Below, in pieces: positions 1 through 8,321 of a stretch of 64,000 nt of DNA. The stretch covers positions 27,094,001 to 27,158,000 of the forward strand of contig OX419757.1 in the NCBI GenBank assembly GCA_948567375.1. Reading direction: 5' to 3'. The position numbers were made by a program, and so were the translations under genes. Below the pieces are notes generated by a model. It was not told the DNA's origin. It made no database searches and saw only the letters and a list, made by a program, of their open reading frames with translations. Position 1 is the first letter of the stretch. Each line of letters starts with the position of its first letter. Source of the DNA: Lunularia cruciata (taxonomy: Eukaryota; Streptophyta; Marchantiopsida; Lunulariales; Lunulariaceae).

Positions 1-202
1 AAGATGTACAAAATCACCTCAAAGACATCATAATGAACTACAGGGTATAAAAATGGATCTTGGTTCTCTAACATAAGTTCAGCCCTCTCCTCTCCTAATG
101 TTCTCTCCAAGTGAGCTCTCATAGCCTCCTTCTGCCTAATGTAGAATTGAACACGGAACATTATCTTGCCTTCTAGAGAGGTCCCGGCAACGGAACCAAA
201 AA
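1..202 (-). mobile_element. A1: 5' internal leader of a minus-strand Athila-like element
   Basis: This is the start of the internal region of a family A element read on the minus strand, cut by the window edge. It matches the stretches just after the 5' LTR of A2 (from 14627) and A4 (from 33123). The primer-binding site lies against the LTR. The rest is leader and the start of a short open stretch also seen in A4 near 33165. The element's gag and pol lie left of the window. Confidence 0.85.
181..198 (-). promoter_or_regulatory. Primer-binding site of A1
   Basis: On the minus strand the sequence is TGGTTCCGTTGCCGGGAC, four T residues after the LTR end. Its complement ends in CCA and resembles the 3' end of plant tRNA-Asp as I remember it, with mismatches next to the CCA. 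Athila elements are known to use tRNA-Asp, which fits the Athila-like polymerase of this family. Confidence 0.7.
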
Positions 203-892
203 TGTGAGCCTGCCTATCTCTCACTCAGGATGAACCTTTGATGGCTATTATGGTAGCGCACCATGGACTAAGAAGGCAAGGAATCCCAACTCCATCATAC
301 TCCTCCAAGGCTAACACTCCAAAACTCAAGACATTGCTCACTAGAGAACTCAATGAGAGAGAGATAGTTGCAAATGAAAGGATGATGAGTACCTCCTCAC
401 CCCTTGTTTATATACTTGTGAAATAGTTACGTACCAAAGTTACTAATTACCGTAGTAATTCAAGTTACTAGACTAAAAGTCAAGTAAAGTCAAAAAGTAG
501 AAAGGAATATCCATTCACATGAGCATATTTCCCTAAGCATGTGGTCTTATCTTGACCCAACCACTAAGTCAAGGATTCCTTCACATGGGCTATCCTTGGA
601 CTAAAGAAGAATCCAAAACAAAAAGGCTTGCGGGCCCAAGAGTTCTCAACTCTTTCCTCAAAGCCAAACACCTAGGAATAATACCAAGTCAACACACTAA
701 AATCCAAAATAGTGGTGCTCATCTTTTCTACTTCCTCTAAAGTAAAGTCCCCTCTATCTTAGCTATGACTAACTTTAGCTAACCATGACTAATATAGAAC
801 CATCCTTTATCTCTATAAATAATATCTCTTAAGTACTTGTAATACCAAGCTAAATATCACAATACCACAGACATGCACAAATGAGTGTTACA
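203..892 (-). repeat. Family A LTR (5' LTR of A1)
   Basis: This is a full-length LTR of about 690 bp in minus orientation: TGTGAGCC... at the left and ...GTGTTACA at the right. It is the reverse of the LTR at 38471-39161. It contains a TATATAAA-type TATA box and a CT-rich stretch shared by all copies. The sequence right of it (GGACTGACAAGC) is gag of the M1 element, so A1 sits inside M1. Confidence 0.93.
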
Positions 893-2357
893 GGACTGAC
901 AAGCTGAGGAGCTTGCAGGAGTTCCAACGGAAGGTTAGAGAGAGCCTACGTGAGGCATACACTCACATGAGGTGGCTGATCAGTTTCACTCAAGGAGTTA
1001 CTGAGGCCCAGGCAGTCCAATTTTGGTATGGGATACTAGACAGGGAGTAATGACGTAGAGTTCGTGATGCTACGTTGTTACATGCTACTTCCCCTACTTT
1101 GGCAATCATCTTTGGTTTGGCTAAGTGTATTGAGCTCAACATGGTGGAGGAGAGAGTGGTGACATCTAGATTTGGTAGGGAGGCCTCATCCACGGCTATG
1201 ACTTCTTCTAGAGTGCAGCAGAGTGCACCACGCCCAATTGGTTTTCAAGGACAGGGTGGACAGCCCAGATCCTATGGAGTGAGTACAGGGCCTAGTGGAG
1301 TTAGACCCTTACCTTCATTTTTGGGTCAGCAGCAGCCAGTGAGTGGTGTTGTTGCTTGTTGGACTTGTGGTGGACCTCACCATCGGAGAGAGTGTACTCA
1401 AGGCAATGGACCTGATACCTCGGGTGCATCACAGCCAGCACAGAGAAAGTGTGAGCATTGCCACAGATTTGGTCACACTAGTGACCGGTGTTTTGACCTA
1501 CACCCGGAGTTACAGAGCAGTAGGGTTGTTATGGCAGGTAGTAGAGGAGCTCCACTTCATGGAGGACGAGGTGGTGGTAGAAAATCTACACCTAGTAGGG
1601 GTGCAGTACTTGCTCTTACTTCTGACACAGCTATGGTTACTCAGATTGAGCAGTTGGAGCAGAGATTGGCTAGTATGGCTATTGCTCAAAGGAGATCAGA
1701 TTTGGGTGTTGAGGCTTCCACCTCATATGCTGGTGATAGAGATGCTTTGGACTTCATGTGCGGAGCAACATAGGTGGATGCATCTATAGCAGTGACTAGG
1801 AGTGTAGTATGTGCTCCAGAGCCTAGAGGAGCATCAGTGGGGTTGGACCCATAGAGAGGAGAGGTTGGGAGACAGGTTGGACTCCCCAGTCTTTCATGCT
1901 ATTTGAGGCATTGTAGACAACATCCATGGTTCCTAGACATCCCAGTGCAGGTGTGGTAGGTGGTGATGGAGTACATGATGGACTACCTGCTAGTCAGCCA
2001 CCTACTACTACACAGACTGAGTCTAGCATGATGTTAGGGGTGGCTCAGCTGAATCTGTTGTGTCCTTTGTTTTCGGCCAATGATATGTTTACATTGGGAG
2101 TTGACCCAGCCCCAGTGTTCCGTTTGGTTGCCATGTTGTGTGAGAGTAGGGATGGTGCAGTTCCTACTACTAGAGCAAAGGTGGTTCGTAGTGGAGCTAA
2201 CTTGGTTGAGGAGCATGGGATCCGTTCAGCGACTAGTGGTTTATGGCAGGCAGTGGTGGCTAGACTGGAGGAGTTGCTAGCTAGACCGGCCTTTGAGAGA
2301 GCGCGGTTTACACTTGGTGTTGTCCTATTGAGAGAGCGCGGTTTACACTTGGTGTAA
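893..2357 (+). pseudogene. gag: M1 gag (nucleocapsid with two zinc knuckles), N-terminus missing
   Basis: The frame opens at 895 with a helical gag segment containing LISFTQGVTEAQAVQFWYG. Two zinc knuckles follow: CWTCGGPHHRREC at 1357-1395 (a slightly irregular spacing) and CEHCHRFGHTSDRC at 1450-1491 (classical CX2CX4HX4C). TAA TGA interrupts near 1049 and TAG stops the frame at 1771. A further open stretch at 1926-2357 in another frame is probably the gag C-terminus or spacer. The N-terminal half was separated by the A1 insertion. Gag would package element RNA. The same protein is seen in M2 (31352-32136 and 39162-39853). Confidence 0.85.
2293..2355 (+). repeat. Short tandem duplication in M1
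   Basis: A 28-bp sequence (TTGAGAGAGCGCGGTTTACA and the next eight bases) occurs at 2293-2320 and again at 2328-2355, a 35-bp period. It lies between gag and protease, shifts the frame, and is probably replication slippage private to this copy. Confidence 0.85.
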
Positions 2358-2358
2358 C

Positions 2359-3130
2359 CAGAGGGGGATTTTCCATTTGGTGGGACCTCTAGGGAAGGTC
2401 TATACACCACAGAGAGTCTTGTTAGACTTTGGTGCACAACCCCTTATATTGGGGAAGGCTACAGTTGTCGGTCTAGAGTTACATAAGACCGATGTGGAGA
2501 GGTATCCATTTCAGATCTAGACATCTCTAGGTGGTGGTTTGACACAGTACATCACATGTGGGGAGCTCGTTGTCCAGGTTCAGCCTGGTCATCTGACTGA
2601 TAGCTCGGTGGTGAGAGCTTAGGCTATTGTGACAATAGCTGAGTCATATGATATGCTAGTTGGGGGAGCAGTGTTATACCCCATGGGTTTCAGCATTGAC
2701 TATTGGGAGGAGACAACCTCTTATAGACCTGGTTGGTAGTCTGGTGAGGGACGGGTATGTCACCTACCAGTATGCTTCAGTAGTGGCAGTCTTGGCTCAC
2801 TACAGTTTGGGACCATAGCAGCATCAGTTTTAGCATTCAATGGTGCAATTACTTGGCCTGGTGACTTGTTGGAGAGGAATGCCCGTGCAGAGGATACTCC
2901 AATACCAGAGGAGATCACTCGGCTTTGGAGTACAAGTGGGATTGTTCTATCCACCTTGGATGTTCCATTGTGGAGTTCAGAGGAGGCATTGGAGTAGCAT
3001 GCAGATCAATTGGTGCAACAGGCTTGGAGTGGAGCCTTCATACCATCAGGAGATGAGTGTGAGGATGAGCCTCCAAAGGCAATTGCTTTGACCCCCCTGG
3101 ATACCACACTCATTACTTCGTAGTATCCAA
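2359..3130 (+). pseudogene. M1 protease region
   Basis: In the frame shared with gag and with methyltransferase motif I, an aspartic-protease-like segment reads VLLDFGAQPLILGKA, with the catalytic Asp codon at 2425-2427. The usual D-T/S-G-A is D-F-G-A here. The downstream motif YDMLVGGAVLYPMGFSIDYW resembles the C-terminal part of retropepsins. Several TAG codons interrupt. A linker with no recognisable fold runs to the methyltransferase at 3133. Protease would cut the polyprotein. The active-site variant may be decay or a family trait; no other copy of this region exists in the window. Confidence 0.7.
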
Positions 3131-3132
3131 TA

Positions 3133-4847
3133 GAAGGGATATGTCTATTGGAGTTGTGTGGTGGGATCAGCACTGTGAGCCGGCCTGTCTCTCAGTCAGG
3201 ATAAACCTCTGATGGCTATTATGGTAGCGCACCATGGACTAAGAAGGCAAGGAATCCCAACTCCATCATACTCCTCCAAGGCTAACACTCCAAGACTCAA
3301 GACATTGCTCACTAGAGAACTCAATGAGAGAGAGATAGTTGCAAATGAAAGGATGATGAGTACCTCCTCACCCCTTGTTTATATACTTGTGAAATAGTTA
3401 CGTACCAAAGTTACTAATTACCGTAGTAACTCAAGTTACTAGACTAAAAGTCAAGTAAAGTCAAAAAGTAGAAAGGAATATCCATTCACATGGGCATATT
3501 CCCCTTATCTTGACCCAACCACTAAAGCAAGGATTCCTTCACATGGGCTATCCTTGGACTAAAGAAGAATCCAAAACAAAAAGGCTTGCGGGCCCAAGAG
3601 TTCTCAACTCTTTCCCCAAAGCCAAACACCTAGGAATAATACCAAGTCAACACACTAAAATCCAAAATAGTGGTGCTCATCTTTTCTACTTCCTCTAAAG
3701 TAAGGTCCCATCTATCTTAGCTATGACTAACTTTAGCTAACCATAACTAATATAGAACCATCCTTTATCTCTATATAAATAATATCTCTTAAGTACTTGT
3801 AATACCAAGCTAAATATCACAATACCACACACATGCACAAATGGGTGTTACAGCACCGGACTAGCTGCGGTGTTCCAGGCCGGTATACAAGTACAGAGGT
3901 ACTTGTATGTAGAGAGAGATGATACTGCTAAGAGAGTCTCTCTACATCATGTGGCACACTTGGCCTATTAGTATCCGGAGTTATTACCAATGTCAGCAAT
4001 CAGAGGTTACCAAAAGGCCCTACTAGGAGACATTTCCTTATTGGGGACGCATGACCTAGAGAGACATGGGCCTATTCACTTGGTGATTTCTCGATGGCCA
4101 TGTAAGGGACATACATGTGCTGGTAGAGGATTGGGTCTTTAGGATCCTTGTTTTGGTGTGTTGTGGGAGATGTTATAGATACTACGACATCTCCAGGTTC
4201 ATCAGTCTATTTCTCCAGCTTACCTTTTAGAGAACGTTCCTTTGATGGGTGATTCTTGCACTAGAGTGGTGGTGAGTACACATCAGGTCCATTCTTGGAT
4301 GGGACCTGCTATATTGTTAGATGCAGCTAGAGTGGGATCACGGGCTCATCATCTTCGTCTTTGGTGGACAAACCTCTTACCTAAAGAGGTTCTATAGCGT
4401 GCTTATGATGGGATTTAGTGACTTGACCACATCCTTGTTGATGATATCTTGTATGTTGGGCGTTAGTCTCATATAGTGGTAGTGGATGATAGGTCACCTT
4501 TGGCAGTGGTGAACCTAGTTGGACAGCCTAGAGGTACATTTCCCACACTCATGAGTTTCTCAGGCTCTCATGCTTTTTGAGAGGGAGGACCTGGACTTGT
4601 TTGGGACTCACAGTTACAGCAGTTGGTGGAGCCCAACGCTGATGAGAGAGAGCGGGCAATGGATTTTTGCACTGGTATTACCGCTATTCCAGCAGAGTCA
4701 AAGGCATCCAGGCATCAAATGCTAGGTCAAGCTATGGACTTGAACTATTTGACTTGGATTGTGAGCCTTGTCTTGGCAAAGCATTGTAGGATGCGCTTGA
4801 TAGGCATCACCACTCTAACACTTGTGAGCCCTTGCCTATCAAGATGA
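3133..4847 (+). pseudogene. M1 C5 cytosine-DNA methyltransferase domain (DNMT3-like), split by a solo LTR
   Basis: Canonical C5-methyltransferase motifs appear in order. Motif I is LLELCGGIST (3145-3173), continuing as TGLAAVFQAGIQ after the LTR. Motif II acidic residue is in YVERD (Glu 3912-3914), motif III in GDIS (4026-4037). Motif IV is WPCKGHTCAG, catalytic Cys codon 4101-4103. Motif VI is LLENV (ENV 4230-4238), motif VIII LDAARVGSRAHHLRLWWTN (4317-4376), motif IX DERERAM followed by motif X LGQAMDLN. The length without the LTR, about 320 residues, suits a catalytic domain. The order I-to-X is not the permuted order of plant DRM enzymes; wording around IV, VI and VIII is closest to DNMT3. 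From 3855 to 4847 the frame holds, with several TAG/TGA stops; a 1-bp loss follows near 4820. It would transfer methyl groups from SAM to cytosine. Confidence 0.9.
3174..3852 (-). repeat. Solo family A LTR inside methyltransferase motif I
   Basis: A complete LTR in minus orientation (TGTGAGCC... to ...GTGTTACA) lies between GCAC at 3170-3173 and GCAC at 3853-3856, a perfect 4-bp target duplication. Removing the LTR and one GCAC brings the two halves of methyltransferase motif I back into the same frame, so this is a clean late insertion followed by LTR-LTR recombination. Confidence 0.95.
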
Positions 4848-5101
4848 TTCAGGCACATTTTGGGGATGATGGACCAAGTGGACATGGTATTCTTGGGACA
4901 CATCCAGTAGCTACTACGGAGAGTGGTCTACTTAGAGTCCATCTAGATGAGCGTGGGCTACTTGGATTACACCCTTGGTCCACATGGGATGGAGCTAGAG
5001 GACGTGTGGAGCTTGCAGCCAAAGTAGAGGAAGTTTTTCACACAGAGGTTGGGACCTCTAGTGGTCGGGAACATGACACTATTGCTCCCAAGGGCCCAAT
5101 G

Positions 5102-5110
5102 TAGCAGTCA
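5102..5110 (+). promoter_or_regulatory. Conserved TAG CAG TCA between methyltransferase and reverse transcriptase (possible readthrough site, M1)
   Basis: The frame ends here with TAG followed by CAG TCA, matching the UAG-CAR-YYA context known for leaky stops in plant RNA viruses and in the SIRE1 retrotransposon. M2 has TAG CAG CCA at 53296 and M3 has TAG TAG TCA at 61393. The same frame continues into the reverse transcriptase. It may set the ratio of Gag-protease-methyltransferase to polymerase. A shared decay mutation is the alternative. Confidence 0.5.
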
Positions 5111-6593
5111 ATCAGTATGTCTTCCACTCCTACTATAGTTACAGAGGATACTTGGGAGCCAGATCTTGGACCCAAGCTTACTGGAGAGGAAAGACAGAGG
5201 GTTTGGAGGTTCTTGAGGAGTCACACGAGTTGTTTTGCCTTCAGTATGAAGGATTTGGGTGCTCTGAAGGGACCTGGTATACAGATTGAGCTGACTAGCA
5301 ACACACCAATTTTCCGACGTCCTTATTGATATAGTGAGATGGAGAGGACATTGATTTAGAGCCAGAGTAGTGACCTTTTTGAGGCTGGTTTGGTGGAGAT
5401 TTCACATGGAGAGTACGCATCAGTGACAATGATGCCAGCCAAGAAGGATATGCATGGCAACTACACAGATAGGCGGATGTATGGAGATTACCATCCTATC
5501 AACCGACAGACCAGGGCTGATCGGTATGCCGTGCCTACACTGGAGGAGATTTTTGATACGATTGAGCATGCAAAGGTCTTTAGTACTTTGGAACTTCGAG
5601 CGGGATATCATCAGTTGCCGATCAAGGAGGAGGATAAGTCCAAGACAACATTTTGGGCTATTGAACCTCACGGCAAGGATGTGTTATATCAGTGGAGGTT
5701 CTTACCATTTGGGTTAAAGAATGCTCCTGCTGAGTTCCAGAGGGTCATGGATAGGATCCTAGATGGATTAGATTTTTCTTAGTGTTATATTGATGACATT
5801 TTGGTCTATAGCACTACTGTGGAGGAGCATAAGAGACAGTTGTTGGAGGTGTTTGAGAGATTGAGATCTCATGGACTCAAATTACATCCTGGGAAGTGTA
5901 GGTTCTTCCATGAGCAGGTTGAGTATTTGGGTCACACTATCTACCCCGGAGGACTTGGTGTTCAGAAGACCAAGGTGGAGGCTATTGCACGTATTCCTTG
6001 GCCTACGGATGTGAGTAGAGTGCAAGCATTCCTTGGGTTGGCGAACTTCTATCGCCGCTATGTTAGAGGATTTAGTGCCATTGCCAAGGCCTTGAGGAAG
6101 CTGACCAAGCTTACATAGGAGTAGTGTTGGGGAGATGAGCAGGAGAGAGCTTTTGTAGAGCTCATGGAGAGGTTGACATCTACTCCTATTTTGAGGAGAC
6201 CGATCAAAGGATGACCATTTCAGGTTCACACTGATTGGAGTATGTTGGGGCTTGGAGCGGTGCTCACCCAACATGATGATGAGGGGAAGGAGTTTGTGAT
6301 GGCCTATGCTACTCGCTCCAACAATTCAGCGGAGGTGAAGTATAGTTCATATGAGGGAGAGTGCTTGGCATCAATTTGGGCAGTAGCACATTTCCAATGT
6401 TACCTATTTTGTAACCCCTTCACTCTCATCATTGATCATCAGCCGCTGAAGTAGTTGATGGAGTCCAAAAAGCTTTAAGGGAAGCTTGCACAATTGGCTT
6501 TGAGTTTACAAGAGTATGATTTCACGATTGTTCATAGACCTGGAGTGGTGAACCGTGATGCAGATGGGTTGAGTAGAAACCCATGTCCAAGCC
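5105..6593 (+). pseudogene. pol: M1 reverse transcriptase and RNase H
   Basis: A Ty3/gypsy reverse transcriptase, all in one frame with scattered stops. Visible landmarks are PAKKDMHGNY and YHPINRQT (5455-5520), FSTLELRAGYHQ, FLPFGLKNAPAEFQRVMD, and the catalytic YIDDIL box (YIDD 5786-5797, directly after a TAG). EYLGHTIYPGG and FLGLANFYRRYVRGF follow. RNase H shows QVHTDWSMLGLGAVL, SSYEGECLASIWA and IIDHQPLK, ending with the DGLSRNPC motif near 6570. It would copy element RNA into DNA. At least six in-frame TAG/TAA codons make it inactive. Confidence 0.93.
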
Positions 6594-7704
6594 AGCAGGA
6601 TCAGACCGGAGCACATTGGCATGGTGAGACAGATGAGGAGATGGTGCTAGGTTGGCATGCATCGGCCTTTCTATGTATATTTGCAGAGGCTTTGGTGGTA
6701 TCTCTCTCAGTGCATACAGGAGGAGTTATTGGGGTCACAGATCCAAACAGTGAAGATATTGGTACAGTTCAGCAAGACATTCATGATGATGTCTTAGTGA
6801 TGGACTATCTTCACACTGCTGTTATGGGTGGCACAGTTGGGGCCAAGGAGAGAAACCGTGTTCTTCAGCGGGCCAGACGGTTCAAATTGGAGGGTAGACA
6901 CCTTTTGCATGTATGGGAGGATGGTAGAGTGCAAGTAGTACCACTTCCATCTCAGAGGCCACAGTTGGTCCGTCATGCTCATGAGGAGCTAAGACATTCT
7001 GGAGTAAAGCGTACGTATAGCTTACTCTAGAGTCATTATTGGTGGTGCGGTATGCAGACCAAGGTACAACAGTTTGTTGCTAGATGTGTGGTTTGTGACC
7101 AAGTTAGAGCATCATTCAATGCTCCTACGCCACAGTTACACCCATTACCTATCATGGGATTGGGTAACTATTGGACTTTGGACTTTGCCAGACCTTTACC
7201 GCTGACCGTGAGACATCATTGGTATGTTTTTGTGATGGTGGAGCACTTCTTCAAGTGGATTGAGTTGGTGGCACTTCTTGAAGAGACAGCTTACTTGTTT
7301 TTGGATCGAGTTCTTAGTCATTTTGGTACACCAGCTGAGGTTTTGACTGATCAAGGTACAGAGTTCTTGGGGGAGTTTGAGGTCTTGTGTGACGAGGCCT
7401 TGATTGATCATTGTACCACATCCCATGATCACCCTAAGGCAGATGGCTTAGTAGAGAGAGTGGTTCAGATGGTGAAGAGAGGATTGCAAAAGTAAAGTTT
7501 GCAGAGAGGCCAATTGGGAGATTGGGATCTCCAATTACCTTGGTTGGCATGGGCTATTGGTTCAGCCGGCAAGCCTCCTTAGCATCCTTCTATCCATACT
7601 TTCTACTCTATGGACGAGATCTAGATTTACCTGCAGCCATTCGTCGAGATGCTACTATAGTTTTGGACTTGGATGACCCCGATGTATGGATGAGCGCATG
7701 TTGA
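6594..7704 (+). pseudogene. M1 integrase (C-terminal tail and PHD finger lost)
   Basis: The N-terminal zinc-binding HHCC region is visible (HEELRHSGVKRTY at about 6980, ARCVVCDQ at about 7080). The catalytic core has Asp 7181-7183 in TLDFA, Asp 7349-7351 in LTDQGTEFLG and Glu 7454-7456 in VERVVQ, the last pair 35 codons apart as expected for D,D-35-E. Stops occur at 7029 and 7494, and a frameshift leads to a short stretch ending DDPDVWMSAC at 7704. There the coding region joins the 3' repeat region directly, so the tail present in M2 has been deleted. Confidence 0.9.
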
Positions 7705-8321
7705 CAGCAATGTATGATGTTGACAGTGATGTATGTTGTGTAGCGATGTATATACACATGACAGCTGTCACGCTATTTGTAGTGCTGCATCTAGATGCTC
7801 GGACACTAGAGTTCCAATGATAGTAGTTAGAGTTATTTCAGCAGTTTCTCAGAGACTACTGTCCGACAGTCAGATTTTGTGTTTGGGGTACTGACTTCAT
7901 GGTGGGGCCTATCGTCACTTTGCACCATTTGCACCGTCAAGTGTGCCTTTAGTGGAACTGTTAGGGTTTCAAAGCTAGCTCGAGTCTAAGGGGTATAGTT
8001 TCAAAGTGAGCTCCAAAGAGCTCACTTCTCTGATGTTGAGCCTTCAAGTTCTTGGCTATGGTGGATAGAGGCCGACAAGCGTCACCTGGATTCTTTATGC
8101 TTGAGTGAGTGTGGCTTGATTGTAATCAGTGCCCAATTGCTGGCAGTTTATAGAGTGACAGATCAAGTATTGATTTGAGTTGAGTTGAGTTGAGAGTGGT
8201 AAGCAATCTGATTATTGTGGCACTTTAGAGTCTATGTATGACTTATGTGTGAGTTGTGCTTCTATAGTGTATGATGTTGACAGCGATGTATGTTGTGTAG
8301 CAATGTATATATGCAAGACAG
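7705..8321 (+). repeat. M1 3' terminal region (LTR-like, with internal repeat)
   Basis: This non-coding stretch is homologous to 56640-57234 at the end of M2. A ~108-bp unit (ATTGTGGCACTTTAGAGT... to ...GACAG) is complete at 8214-8321 and present in part at 7711-7764; M2 has both copies complete. The region contains TACTGACTTCATGG, AGAGCTCACTTCTCTGATG and CAAGTATTGATTTGAG, also found in M2. It is probably part of the family M LTR, but I could not define LTR ends. Confidence 0.65.

Larger units (their letters stand above)
893..8321 (+). mobile_element. M1: Ty3/gypsy element carrying a DNA methyltransferase (decayed)
   Basis: The order is gag, protease, C5-methyltransferase, TAG, reverse transcriptase, RNase H, integrase. 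The element starts in mid-gag because A1 is inserted there, and a solo A LTR (3174-3852) interrupts it. The reading frames agree across domains once that LTR is discounted: gag, protease and motif I share a frame, and everything from 5105 to 7495 is in one frame apart from stops. The 3' end has lost the C-terminal integrase tail and PHD finger that M2 still has. It is clearly inactive, with many TAG/TGA codons. Confidence 0.9.

Noticed and set aside
238-740. Short open frames of about 62 codons recurring in every family A LTR on the strand opposite to the element.
   Set aside because: They appear in all LTR copies at the same LTR position, overlap the promoter, and have no domain. They are by-products of LTR sequence.
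3133-4847. Assignment of the methyltransferase to the plant DRM family.
   Set aside because: DRM enzymes have motifs VI-X before I-V. Here the order is I to X, so a DNMT3-like or other unpermuted enzyme fits better.
8300-8321. GACAG as the true right end of family M, since M1 and M2 both stop there.
   Set aside because: The internal copies of the same unit (7711-7764, 56574-56681) continue past GACAG/GATAG with GCTGTCAC or TTGTCACA, and both joins show microhomology, so they are breakpoints.
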